Below are positions 33,969 through 45,204 of a DNA stretch of 64,000 nucleotides, in pieces. Below the pieces are notes generated by a model, which worked only from the letters and a program-made list of their open reading frames with translations, did not search any database and was not told where the DNA came from. Position 1 is the first letter of the stretch. Every line of letters starts with the position of its first letter. This DNA is from Tubulanus polymorphus. Its lineage: Eukaryota > Nemertea > Palaeonemertea > Tubulaniformes > Tubulanidae. The stretch covers positions 1,228,631 through 1,292,630 of the forward strand of contig NC_134033.1 in the NCBI RefSeq assembly GCF_964204645.1. The letters are read 5' to 3'. Both the position numbers and the translations under genes were made by a program.

Positions 33969-35659
33969 CTAAAACGAAACGAAAACTGGAATTTTACTTG
34001 AATGAATTGAATTCTTTCAGACTATAGACTGAGAACCACGAGAATGGATTCTTCACCGAGATCCTTAGTATTAAACTATTACAACTAGTTTATTTACTCC
34101 ACAATTATACAATTGCACAGAGAACAAAATTAATTTACAATAAACATTGCAACATTTAACATTAGAAATGTATTAAACATTTGCGTATATACAACGCCAG
34201 TTTTTCAAGGGTTTGGCAATTTGAGTTGAACAAATTATACAACTCTACGTTATTGGGGAATCTCCAATAACGCTCCGGGATGTATCTAGCTCTGGATTCC
34301 TGGGCAGTACGGGCAGACGAGTAAAAAGTGATATTCATGTATTTTAATGTACCACGCCGGTACCGAGTGTAGGGTTGGTCTACCAAGTGGTGGTCGCACT
34401 AAGGATCGCGAGCGACTGCGGGAACGACCACTTCCAGGACGAAACGGCTTCAAGATCAATATTAGGTGGTGGGGACCTTAGTACTGTTTCGCGTTATCAG
34501 GGACACTCTGACCAAACGATGGCCAAATGAATGTTTAGAAAGGGGGGTCTTGGGGGGGGGGGAATCTGCTGTCCTTTGAAATTTTGAAACACAATTACCA
34601 TCATGAAAAATTGCTGTCAATCTTTTAATAGGGGAGATGGGGGTCTCTTTTGAGGGTGAATCTAATTTAACAGGTTCGAGCATTATCACCGCATCGAAAA
34701 AGGATATAAGTAGAGTTTACTGAATGTAGCTTACCTTTATTTTACCAGTCTGTACACAACGACCAGAGGCTGATAAGCTGATATACAAATCTAACTGTGA
34801 TAAGTCGTAGCTGTGATGGTACTGTGCTCACAGACGCGTCTCTTATGAGTGTCGATTCTAGGAGTAATCTGACCGAAGGTCGCAGAGATGATGACACCAG
34901 TAACGGCAGCCGGTCAAGTCGATACGGCGGAAAATTCGCCCTGACAAAGCCTTACATTGTTCCTACAAACTCAACATATGTCTTGTTCAATGGTAGAATC
35001 AAGATTTTACAATAGTTAAATTAGTTTGAATGAGAAATCATCAATGAGTCCTGTTGACATGACAGTCGCTTGAAAGAACTCCTTCGTTCCCATCTGCCAG
35101 ATTATATCTTGTAAACTACTCTCAGGTCAGGATAAGGACACGTTCTCAATTCGGAAATGCTGTAAATATATAACGCGTTCAATCCTTGCATGCGCCTGAT
35201 ATAGAGGTCCTAGCTCAGAAGTAAGAACTACGGTTAATAGTTGGAAAATGTAATTTTATTGTAGTACTCAAAGTGAGAGCTGGGTGTAAGTGACCACGAG
35301 TCAGTGAAAAGAGAGAGAGTGACGTGTGTCTCTGGGTTTTATACCCACGAGGACCACGTCATCAGGAGTGTTAAAACAATAGCCAGAAGGCTAGACATAT
35401 TATCATTATTATCAGTACTGACCATATGACCAGCACACAGGACTTTGATTGATCAGGTCATGTGTCCTGAGCACTCGTCTTACGGAACAGTACTGCCTAT
35501 AAATTATTAACATATATTCTATATATCAAGCCTCTAGAAATGCCGTGTATCAATGATAAAAAATGCAATGAATGTATCACAAGGCTTTTAACCAGTCCTA
35601 TAAGTGGTTGTATCCACACTGATCTGCGTCGCTCTGCGATCCTTGTCTCTTTAGACAAT

Positions 35660-35955
35660 ATAACCCCCTGTTTCGCTCCCGGCATGTGTGGTGGGCCTGT
35701 AAGGGACACTCAATCGAAAAAATCAAACGAAATTTACCAGCCAAATAAATAAATGACCGGGACAATCCCTATTTTATGATCAATACAAACTAGATATTTC
35801 TAAACGGTTCAAGTTAGGATAATTACAATACAAAGATGATTAATTACACACGATTTAAATCACTAATATCTTTAGGGACACTCAATCGAAAAAAATCAAA
35901 CGAAATTTACGACAGCAAAATAAGTAAATAACGGGGACAAGCCCTATTCTAAGAT
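35660..35955 (+). repeat. Dispersed repeat, CCCTGTTTCGCTCCCGGCA family (two copies)
   Basis: Shared words: CCCTGTTTCGCTCCCGGCA, GGGACACTCAATCGAAAAAA, AATTTACCAGC and GGGGACAA-CCCTA. Further copies at about 54375-54480 and 57030-57125. Probably the end of one interspersed element; no recognisable coding part. Confidence 0.6.
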
Positions 35956-36185
35956 TACAAAAAAAAAGATTCTCGGTGAACCCCTTTCAGTTCGCCCAGT
36001 CCTGGAAGTGGTAGTTTCCACAGTGATCTACGTCGCTCTACGATCCTAGCGACAGTAAGGTTCTCGGTGAACAGTAGCCATTGAAACAAACCCCTGCCAC
36101 TATATCAACTCGGGTTGGACGACCAAAAACTTGGAAGGTTTATAATACCAGCGCACCGGATTACCTCGTTTGTTGGGGCGGTGGG

Positions 36186-36344
<159 letters not shown>

Positions 36345-37199
36345 GTTTGAGGCACAACACTAAATTTACAGATTTTTATAACACGGTAGAAAATTTACAA
36401 ATTCAATAACAAGATAAATTTTTTTTGTTGTAAATTTGAATTAAATTAGTAACTAATTTGGACTATTATATATCCACCACCTCGACTGAGTCTCCCCCTA
36501 CCGGTCGTGTGCCAGACCGTTCATTGGGGTCGCGGTCATTCTGCAAGCACGAGATTTATAAATAACATCACCAGAAATGACCAGTTCGAAAAACCAGTTG
36601 GGTTTCTTTATTCATGGAATATTAGTTGTAAAAAAATATTATCGGCAAGTTGAGAACATTTTGTTGAAATAGAAGCCGCGAACACGAGGACAAGTAAATA
36701 GATAGCGGGAAAATCGGGAAACATGAATCCAAAGCCAAAGAAAAAATACTGAAAAAAAAACAGGTTCAGGTCAGACGGCTTGGTCGAAGTGGATATTGTC
36801 GGGCGTTGGCGAATTCTCAAATTCCCAATTTTGGATTTGTAAATATCAATAGAAATTCTACTGACTCACACCGTGTTGTACTTGGAGATTCGGGTCACCA
36901 GAAAATCGTATTCATTTCTTCATACAGTTACATAAGGACCTTATAAATAAATCACTGATCCAGTGACCGTATTATTACAACAAGCCGCTTCCAACCTGAT
37001 ATCGGGCGAGAGACCTCGGTTATTCGCTGCAAGTCGAGTGGATACTGCCAACATGAAATAACCTATTTGTAAGTTGACAATTTTACAAATTTGAAATGTC
37101 ACGTCGCGCATTCAACAACTAATGTCTTTTTGACAATGTTAGTTTGTTGTTTTAAAAAGGTAATTGAACTAACTAATCAATTTTCTCACATATTCCATT

Positions 37200-37770
37200 C
37201 ATTCATTATTTCAATGTGGCTTGAACCATTTCTATTTTCGTGTCAGGTCTATATTTCATACTTGGTCTCAGGGGAGAAATCCACCGCTGGGCTTTACGGA
37301 AACGCATTGATATTAATATTGGGTTTGGTGTACGGGCAATCTAACGCCAACTAGCCAGGAGAGACGTTTAGATATCGTATGGTAACACATTGGAATATGT
37401 ACCGGGTTTGGTAGAAACTTTAAGGCGCGCGGTCATAATCAACAACATGGTTGAAACTGGATATAGTTCATTCTTCATGGACTTTTTCGTTTTAGAGCAT
37501 AGATGATTCATTGTGAAAATAAAAGACAATTGAATTATCGAGGGCATCTTTAATTCAATCATTATGATTGAGTATTTTTCTAGAGTACATTCGTGGAAAC
37601 GGTAGTTGCGTTTCTCGCATTCCTAAACCCATTGAATGTGGCTTAAGCCATTTATATTTTCGTGTCTGGGTTATATTTCGGATAATTTAGATCAGCTTGT
37701 TCATGAGAGACGTTTACCACTGGACTCCGTGCCTGGTAACGCATTGGAATATGTTTGGGTGGTAGACAAC
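37200..37770 (+). repeat. Degenerate duplicated segment (AATGTGGCTT...CATT)
   Basis: About 37214-37310 and 37634-37750 share AATGTGGCTTRARCCATTT, TATTTTCGTGTC, TATATTTC and AACGCATTG. A third fragment near 37355-37400 has GAGAGACGTTTA and ACACATTGGAATATGT. Conceptual products begin MWLxPFxFSC but diverge; possibly relics of a duplicated exon or element. Confidence 0.5.
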
Positions 37771-37974
37771 TTTCAAATCTTATCCGCGTTGAATTACGAG
37801 AAATTCCCGTTCGATTCCAGTTGGACACTGGTTTCACTAATGTCTCGGTCAAATAGATAAATAACAGGTTAGCCTGGCTGTATTGCGCAATATAGAATTC
37901 AGTTGTACATGTATCATCATCAGGGTGACCGAAACCGGTTCTGTCCAGTTCAGGTCATCATTAGCTATGCGAGC

Positions 37975-38186
37975 CACTTGACCAATCAGAATTACTTATT
38001 GCGTCCCGCATCAATTATGCGGCCAATCGCCGGCGGCGATGACCAGCCGCGCACGAGCCGAGTGCAAAGCGAGCAAGAAACCCGCTCCATTAGAATCCGT
38101 CACCACCGCGCTTAAAACAACATCATAAAACACGAAATTAAACGATAAAAAAACAATTCAGAAACGATATAACTGATACGGATAAG
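37975..38186 (+). promoter_or_regulatory. Possible promoter with two CCAAT boxes
   Basis: GACCAATCAG at about 37980 and GGCCAATCGC at about 38020, in a locally GC-richer stretch, are followed within 200 bp by an ATG-containing segment ending at a strong GTGAGT donor (38204). Direct sequence observation; promoter function is inferred. Confidence 0.3.
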
Positions 38187-39837
38187 ATGAACGCGATTGT
38201 TAGGTGAGTTTGTCGAGGTTTTCGCATCGCAAATTTCTAGATATTTACGTGAAAAAGTGATTTGATTTTCACACGTGTAAAACCCGGCAATGTAAACGGT
38301 ATATGAACTTCTACTCGTTACTTATAGACTATTCAGATACAAGGGTAGATGCAGGATTAATTTTTAGGGGGGGCAACATACGTGGGGTACCTTTTCGATT
38401 ACTAGGGGCACCCCCCGTAAAGCGAGTGCAGTGAGGCGCGAAGTTGTGAGGAGTTTTTGCCCGGGAAATGAATTTATCGGTACTTCGACTAAGTGGTTGT
38501 TTGAATTTCTTCGTTATTTTATTTTTCAGGCTTCACGGAATTCGGAATGGAATCGATTCAATCGGAGTTCAAACTAATTCAGGATTATTGTGACATTATA
38601 ACAAACTGCGCTCATAAAAAACTGTGAACTGTTATCGAAAACACGAGGATAAAAACTGACTATAATTCTGAGGATCCCTGGATTCATACATTACACACAC
38701 AGGATTGGATAAACTGTGAGTTAGAAAAACATTAACAGCTGAAATTATGTTTTATAGGTTTAGTTAGTTTAGGAACTTATTCGGTGAGTTAGTAAGTTAT
38801 AGAAATGCATGAATATTAGTACAATCTTAAATAATATGTGTAAGTTTAAGTTAAGAAATTTGGGTGCTATTTGCGTCATGGTCCTGTGGGTCTCTGGGTC
38901 TGACGGAGAAGCTGTCTGTTTATTTTGATGCCTAATATCTTTATTTCAGGATCCTGTATTTCATGCTTCTATTTCCAGGGTTTTTCTATATTTTCAGGTG
39001 TTTTCCTTTCATTTCAGAATTTCCGTTTTTTGAATCTTTTATTTTATAAGACAACGACTTTTATGTAAAAACGTTTAGTTGAAATAAACATGACAATTTC
39101 AGGGTCATCGCTGAGACAAGACCCCAGAAGACTTGGCCACAGAGTACGTGTCTTCACCCCCAGCACACAACAGAGTGGCCCGATTCAGGTGCGAACTGTA
39201 TATTCTATTTCAGTGTGAAGAACAAGACCCCCTAGTCACAGAAGATTGAACCTGAAGTTGATGATGATGACAGAGTGACTGAAGAATTCAGGTGTGACCT
39301 GTATAACATGTCTCTATTTCAGTATCCCCCTCCCTAACCCCTAAACCCGAGCCAGAATAGGTGGGCCGAATATATAGGTTAGGTTAGAATAGTTAGTTGA
39401 TAGATCTTTGAATTAAAACATAATTTCAGCTGTTGATATGAAATACAGTTGTAATTTCAAGTGGAACTTTTTAACAGTAAAAGTTGCATTTATTTACAAT
39501 TGAACTGGTTTGAAAATGTTTGACAGTTTGTGAGTTAAGTGTGATTTGATTAAGATGAAGAGTTGAACTGTTGAACTCTACTTCTTATAAAATACAAATG
39601 ACATTTACTTACGTACAACTGGTTTCAGGTTCAGACAGCACCCACGCCACCCCACCCGGTCGGGTCCTATTCCTGTGGTACCTGGGTTTCTGGTTTATTT
39701 GGTTGAATTAATTTATTGATATTTGTGCTGATTTTGGGCGCGCGCTGTTTGTTTTGATGTCGATATTTTTCGCGTTTATTTTTTGCGGTTTTAACGATGA
39801 AATTTGGTTTAATTGTAAATTCGCATCATTAGACGAT

Positions 39838-40170
39838 TAGAACCCTGTACGGTACAGGTCAACTCGCGCCATATCATTTTTGAAGTTATTTCGCGCGATT
39901 TTCTCACTGACGACATCGCGAGGTTCACATGAAATATACCGCTGTGAAAGGGATGCTGGAAAATAGAGGTAGAATATTCTATCCGAGTTTCAAAACTGTG
40001 TTTTATATTGTAATAACTGTTTGTCATATATTGTGTATTTATAGTTTTGTAATATGCGGAATTCTGAGCGGACACGCGTCACGTCGACCCGGGGCCCAAA
40101 CACCTGACTGGACACACGTCACGCCGACCCGAGGCCCAAACACCTGACTGGACAAACAGATAGAACAGTG
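39838..40170 (+). repeat. Segmental duplication, copy 1
   Basis: CAGGTCAACTCGCGCCAT... and GAAATATACCGCTGT...CGGAATTCTGAGCGGACACG, followed by two about 40-bp repeats containing GACCCGGGGCCCAAACACCT. Matches 40737-40800 plus 41915-42160; the 24-bp minisatellite sits between those two matching parts in copy 2. Confidence 0.85.
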
Positions 40171-40221
40171 TAAGTGATAGGTGACCTGTTTATTCTGCGG
40201 TCACAATGAAAATTCTCGCGC

Positions 40222-40640
40222 CATTTTCATTACAGGTTCAACTCCTGCTGCCATTTTCAGTACAGGTTCAACTCCTGTCATTTTCAGTACAGGTTCAACT
40301 CCTGTCATTTTCAGTACAGGTTCAACTCCTGCCATTTTCAGTACAGGTTCAACTCCTGTCATTTTCAGTACAGGTTCAACTCCTGCCATTTTCAGTACAG
40401 GTTCAACTCCTGCCATTTTCAGTACAGGTTCAACTCCTGTCATTTTCAGTACAGGTTCAACTCCTGCCATTTTCAGTACAGGTTCAACTCCTGTCATTTT
40501 CAGTTCAGGTTCAACTCCTGTCATTTTCAGTACAGGTTCAACTCCTATCATTTTCAGTACAGGTTCAACTCCTATCATTTTCAGTACAGGTTCAACTCCT
40601 ATCATTTTCAGTACAGGTTCAACTCCTGTCATTTCATTTT
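40222..40640 (+). repeat. 27-bp minisatellite, 15 copies, each with a Pol III B-box match
   Basis: Unit begins CATTTTCAGTACAGGTTCAA and ends CTCCTGT. Every one of 15 copies contains GGTTCAACTCC, which fits the tRNA-type B box GGTTCRANYCC. Because 27 is a multiple of 3, long open frames run on both strands; these are not genes. Confidence 0.92.
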
Positions 40641-40861
40641 TGAAATGAATGATCTTTTAAAGTCGTTTTATCCGATCATTTTGACTTGACGAAGATTCGA
40701 ATCATAAGAAATAGATAAATCTCGCGCCCTTTTACTGGACAGGTCAACTAGCGCGCCATTTCGCGCCGTTTCCTTTTGAAGTCATTTCGCGACATTTTAT
40801 TTTGTAGCAAGAGAGTCTTTGGGTGTAGGGTGGGTTTTACTGATTTTGTCTTTATAGGGAA

Positions 40862-41908
40862 ATGACTAGTATCACTGGTATTGTGGAGACTGGTGTCACT
40901 GGTATTGTGGAGACTGGTATCACTGGTATTGTGGAGACTGGTATCACTGGTATTGTGGAGACTGGTATCACTGGTATTGTGGAGACTGGTATCACTGGTA
41001 TTGTGGAGACTGGTATCACTGGTATTGTGGAGACTGGTATCACTGGTATTGTGGAGACTGGTGTCACTGGTATTGTGGAGACTGGTGTCACTGGTATTGT
41101 GGAGACTGGTATCACTGGTATTGTGGAGACTGGTATCACTGGTATTGTGGAGACTGGTATCACTGGTATTGTGGAGACTGGTATCACTGGTATTGTGGAG
41201 ACTGGTATCACTGGTATTGTGGAGACTGGTGTCACTGGTATTGTGGAGACTGGTATCACTGGTATTGTGGAGACTGGTATCACTGGTATTGTGGAGACTG
41301 GTATCACTGGTATTGTGGAGACTGGTATCACTGGTATTGTGGAGACTGGTATCACTGGTATTGTGGAGACTGGTATCACTGGTATTGTGGAGACTGGTAT
41401 CACTGGTATTGTGGAGACTGGTATCACTGGTATTGTGGAGACTGGTGTCACTGGTATTGTGGAGACTGGTGTCACTGGTATTGTGGAGACTGGTATCACT
41501 GGTATTGTGGAGACTGGTATCACTGGTATTGTGGAGACTGGTATCACTGGTATTGTGGAGACTGGTATCACTGGTATTGTGGAGACTGGTATCACTGGTA
41601 TTGTGGAGACTGGTATCACTGGTATTGTGGAGACTGGTATCACTGGTATTGTGGAGACTGGTATCACTGGTATTGTGGAGACTGGTATCACTGGTATTGT
41701 GGAGACTGGTATCACTGGTATTGTGGAGACTGGTATCACTGGTATTGTGGAGACTGGTATCACTGGTATTGTGGAGACTGGTATCACTGGTATTGTGGAG
41801 ACTGGTATCACTGGTATTGTGGAGACTGGTATCACTGGTATTGTGGAGACTGGTATCACTGGTATTGTGGAGACTGGTGTCACTGGAATTGTGGAGACTG
41901 GTGTCACA
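40862..41908. repeat. 24-bp minisatellite, about 43 copies
   Basis: Unit begins ACTGGTATTGTGGAGACTGG then TATC or TGTC. Nearly invariant except for a GTATC/GTGTC switch. Since the unit is 8 codons and has no stops in several frames, open frames of 345-437 residues appear on both strands and are artefacts. Confidence 0.95.
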
Positions 41909-41914
41909 GTTCAT

Positions 41915-42161
41915 CTGAAATATACCGCTGTAAAAGGGATGCTGAAAACTAGAGGTAAAATATTCTATCCGAATTTCAAAACTGTGTTTGATATTGTAAT
42001 AACTGTTTGTCATGTATTGTGTATTTATAGTTTTGTAATATGCGGAATTCTGAGCGGACACGAGTCACGTCGACCCGAGGCCCAAACACCTGACTGGACA
42101 CGCGTCACGCCGACCCGGGGCCCAAACACCTTCATCTGACTGGACATTCAGACACACTGGT
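41915..42161 (+). repeat. Segmental duplication, copy 2
   Basis: Matches 39928-40170 with about eight point differences over the first 150 bp and an added CTTCATCTGACTGGACATTC near its end. In the + frame (KYTAVKGML...) I count one synonymous and seven replacement changes, so there is no sign of protein-level constraint. Confidence 0.85.
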
Positions 42162-42656
42162 GTAAGTATGAACTCACAAGTGGTTTCCATATTGAAAGCC
42201 ACTGTGTAGTGACCAGTGTATGAACGCTGTCGACAGACGACATTGCGTTCAGTGTCATTCATCACATAAATCAAACTAATGTTTGAATGGTTTCTTTTCA
42301 CAGCGGGAACAATGCGCGGAGAACTCAACTATACCGGGGACAGAGGTTCAACCAGAACTCAACTATACCGGAGACAGAGGTTCAATCAGAACTCAACTCA
42401 ACCGGAGACAGAGGTTCAATCAGTACAATCGCGTTTTCCAGAAGGTCAGTTTCAAATACAGCTTGAATTATTACACAATATCTCTTAATATCTTCTGTTA
42501 TCAAGTTTAAGATTGTTGTATCTTTATTTTCCAGTTTGGCGTCGAACAGCGCATCAGTATTCCAGATTGACAGGACCAGAAGCATCCCGGACTAACAGGA
42601 CCAGCATCATCCCGGACTACCAGGACCAGCAGCACTCACTCTAGTTGTGGCATCCC

Positions 42657-43124
42657 GGGCGCGGTTCCGCGGTCCTGATTCTAAGTTGAACTCGAGGGTT
42701 TATGAACTGAATTAAACTCTCTGAGTTGAATTTTGACTCATAACCGCGGAACCGCGCCCTCACCCATCACTGACACACACAGACAGACGACTGATGTATG
42801 TCCACGTGACTCCGTTCGCTTCATCATCGTTCAGCTCGAGATAAGATAACCAAAATAAATCAGCAGGGCCCAGTTTCACAAAAAAGTTTAACTCAAAATT
42901 TTGGTTAATTGTAACATTGGCCACTTCATACAACAATTCAAACTCAATTCAAATTTTGGATTATACTTTTTCGTCAAACTGGGTCCAGGGGCTGCAGTTG
43001 CTCAAACGTTGGGTAGAGTTTACACGTGACCAATCATACTTAAAATCTAATTTCAATCGTCACCATATCATCCATCCACGAGTTAACCAGTTGACCAGGT
43101 AACCACCTTTTGAGCAACTGCAGT
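42657..43124. mobile_element. Cluster of three foldback elements with different tips
   Basis: 42657-42759: GGGCGCGGTTCCGCGGTCC ... GGAACCGCGCCC. 42866-42986: GGGCCCAGTTTCACAAAAAA ... GTCAAACTGGGTCC. 42988-43124: GGGGCTGCAGTTGCTCAAAC ... TTTTGAGCAACTGCAG, beginning two bases after the previous one ends. Each is 100-140 bp with no coding capacity. Confidence 0.8.
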
Positions 43125-43307
43125 TTGAGAGACTGTTTTAACTTAACTGATTTGACTAGAACCGTTCTGGATTCAAGTTAAGACCGGTTTACGAAGCTGG
43201 ACCCGGTTCATCAAAGTCTCGGTGAAAATCTGACTCCTCATGGTCTCAACATCCTAATTGAACTAATTCTAACCAGACTTATGAAATCGAGCATCGTTAA
43301 AACTAGA

Positions 43308-43445
43308 GGCCGGTTGCATAGTCGTGGCTCAGACTTAAGACCAGTCTAAGACCAACTTAGTTCTATAGCCAATCTAACAACTTAAGATCAGTCTTTAGAT
43401 TTAATACCATTTTCGGACTTAAGTCACGACTGTGCAACTGGGCCC
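43308..43445. mobile_element. Foldback MITE, GGCCGGTTGCATAGTCGTGG copy
   Basis: 138 bp; left GGCCGGTTGCATAGTCGTGG, right CACGACTGTGCAACTGGGCC, with ACTTAAGACCAGTCTAAGAC inside. Same family as 8264-8403, where the length is 140 bp. Confidence 0.85.
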
Positions 43446-43902
43446 AAAGGTCGTGATCCCAAAATGATCAACGTTTCCTACGACTATTGAGAGCCCACTA
43501 TATGCAGATTTAAAAGTTTCAAAACCAAGAATCAATTTAAGTGACGCAGCGTCTCGAATTTTCACTAGAAATAATCGTCTGACCTACCTGACGATAAAGC
43601 GTCTTAATTCTTGTTGTTTGAATAAATACTTGATTTTAAAACTTTTAAGAATTGTTTGTATATTTATGTTAAGAATTATTGTAAAGTAAATAAATCGATT
43701 TTATCTCTTAATAAAACGTAATTTTATTGTTTACAAAGTAAAGGAAAAAAATATGTATATAAAACATGTTTATATATTTATTACATTTTTGAAGTGAAGA
43801 AAGACTCAGCTCAAGTCGTATCTTTAGGGACCATGAACCTTGATATCCCAGTTGGATGAAACGACGAGAATCCCACATATATAATGTGAGACTCAATATA
43901 TC

Positions 43903-44268
43903 TTAAAGCCTAGCGCGCATCGGCACTGCGATTGGAGACAACTAGTTGCAAGGCAGTTTTCGGCGCATGAGAGGAACTGGCTGGATACGATCAGTTGCTT
44001 GAATGTGTCGATGTGAGCGAGCTTACGATTGGTAAGCGTCGATCTATCTCCAGTTCCGGCCAGTTGCCCATGTTCTACTTTTGAGCAACTGGTTGTACTC
44101 AATCGCAGTCATATCCGTCGATGTGCGCGCTCTGGATCTCGACGATCGACACGCGCCATGCAGTTGCTGCAACTGACCGGTTGTAACTAGATTTCGATGT
44201 GCGCGGGGTAATCGTTCGGTAGCAACTAGTTGTCTCCAATCGCAGTGTCGATGTGCGCTAGGCTTTAA
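43903..44268. mobile_element. 366-bp foldback MITE with TTAA flanks
   Basis: TTAA-AGCCTAGCGCGCATCG ... CGATGTGCGCTAGGCT-TTAA, with inner arms GCGATTGGAGACAACTAGTT and its complement GCAACTAGTTGTCTCCAATCGC. TTAA at both ends suggests piggyBac-type target duplication. Inserted in the satellite-bearing element. Confidence 0.8.
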
Positions 44269-44940
44269 TAGTCATCTTTGGGAATGACTATTAGGATATA
44301 GTCGAAACGTTGAATAAACTTAATAACACTAGCTCAAGGAATACAGTATTCCTGAAGATGACTATTAGGATATATTCTAAACGTTGAATAAACTACACTA
44401 GCTCAAGGAATACAGTATTCCTGAAGATGACTATTAGGATACAGTCGAAACGTTGAATAAACTACACTAGCTCAAGGAATACAGTATTCCTGAAGATGAC
44501 TATTAGGATAAAGTCGAAACGTTGAATAAACTACACTAGCTCAAGGAATACAGTATTCCTGAAGATGACTATTAGAATATAGTCGACACGTTGAATAAAC
44601 TACACTAGCTCAAGGAATACAGTATTCCTGAAGATGTCTATTAGGATAAAGTCGAAACGTTGAATAAACTACACTAGCTCAAGGAATACAGTATTCCTGA
44701 AGATGACTATTAGGATAAAGTCGAAACGTTGAATAAACTACACTAGCTCAAGGAATACAGTATTCCTGAAGATGACTATTAGGATATATTCGAAACGTTG
44801 AATAAACTACACTAGCTCATGGAATACAGTATTCCTGAAGATGACTATTATGTATAGTTGAAACGTTGAATTAACTACACTAGCTCAAGGAATACAGTAT
44901 TCCTGAAGATGACTATTAGAATATAGTCGAAACGTTGAAT
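44269..44940 (+). repeat. 69-bp satellite, about 10 copies, + orientation
   Basis: Unit GAAGATGACTATTAGGATAT-AGTCGAAACGTTGAATAAAC-TACACTAGCTC-AAGGAATACAGTATTCCT. Each unit has a dyad AGGAATAC-A-GTATTCCT and a hairpin GACTAT...ATAGTC. Confidence 0.92.
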
Positions 44941-45204
44941 GAATAACTGGATTTAGAAAATATTTCCGGACTTTGTCTCTCATTATCATTATGTGGGATT
45001 CTCGTAAATTTATCGTCACAACTTGAATATAGTGTTTTTATCAATATGGTGATCCCAGTTGGATATTTTATAATTCACTTCAAGTGTCATCATTACGATA
45101 TTGGATCCAACTTGAGCCGAGTCTAACGATAATCCATCAGCCGTTGATACTATCGACTATAAGCGAGATTCGTCTACTCCGATCTGATTCTCATGCGTTT
45201 ACTA

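Larger units (their letters stand above)
38187..43626 (+). other. Possible spliced transcript of unknown type (short peptides or non-coding RNA)
   Basis: Plausible splice signals on the + strand: ATG at 38187 and donor GTGAGT 38204; acceptor TTTTTCAG ending 38529; donor GTGAGT 38716; acceptor ending 39102; near-duplicate exon-like segments about 40044-40169 and 42031-42161, each ending at GTAAGT; acceptor ending 42303; donor GTCAGT 42445; acceptor ending 42534; AATAAA at 43621. The first two exons encode only 26 residues (MNAIVRLHGIRNGID...). A second frame, 42312-42444 joined to 42535-42644, gives 80 hydrophilic residues (MRGELNYTGDRGSTRT... ending DYQDQQHSL). Neither resembles anything I know. 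Exon order and links are inference. Confidence 0.28.
43864..45005. mobile_element. Element with TIRs carrying the 69-bp satellite, with a nested insertion
   Basis: Terminal inverted repeats ACGAGAATCCCACATA (43864-43879) and TATGTGGGATTCTCGT (44990-45005); total 1142 bp. Inside are a 366-bp TTAA-flanked foldback (43903-44268) and about ten 69-bp satellite units. The satellite array at 21585 carries the same GAGAATCCCACA left end, so the satellite seems to belong to this element family. No transposase frame. Confidence 0.7.

Noticed and set aside
33976..33987. GAAACGAAAACT resembling an interferon-response (IRF) element
   Set aside because: On the strand of the adjacent gene it reads as the pyrimidine tract of a splice acceptor (TTTTCGTTTCGTTTTAG) 12 bp before the ATG, a simpler explanation.
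34162..34386. - strand frame recalling the end of a reverse transcriptase
   Set aside because: Only vague resemblance, no upstream catalytic motifs, no second end.
39181..39325. Possible 25- and 31-nt introns (GTGCGAAC...TTTCAG, GTGTGACC...TTTCAG)
   Set aside because: Far too short for spliceosomal introns in such animals; the two are more simply a small tandem repeat.
40748..42139. Long open frames on both strands (up to 437 residues) over the 24-bp minisatellite
   Set aside because: The unit is 24 bp with no stops in several frames, so openness is automatic. The non-repetitive tail in the + frame shows seven replacement to one silent change between its two copies.
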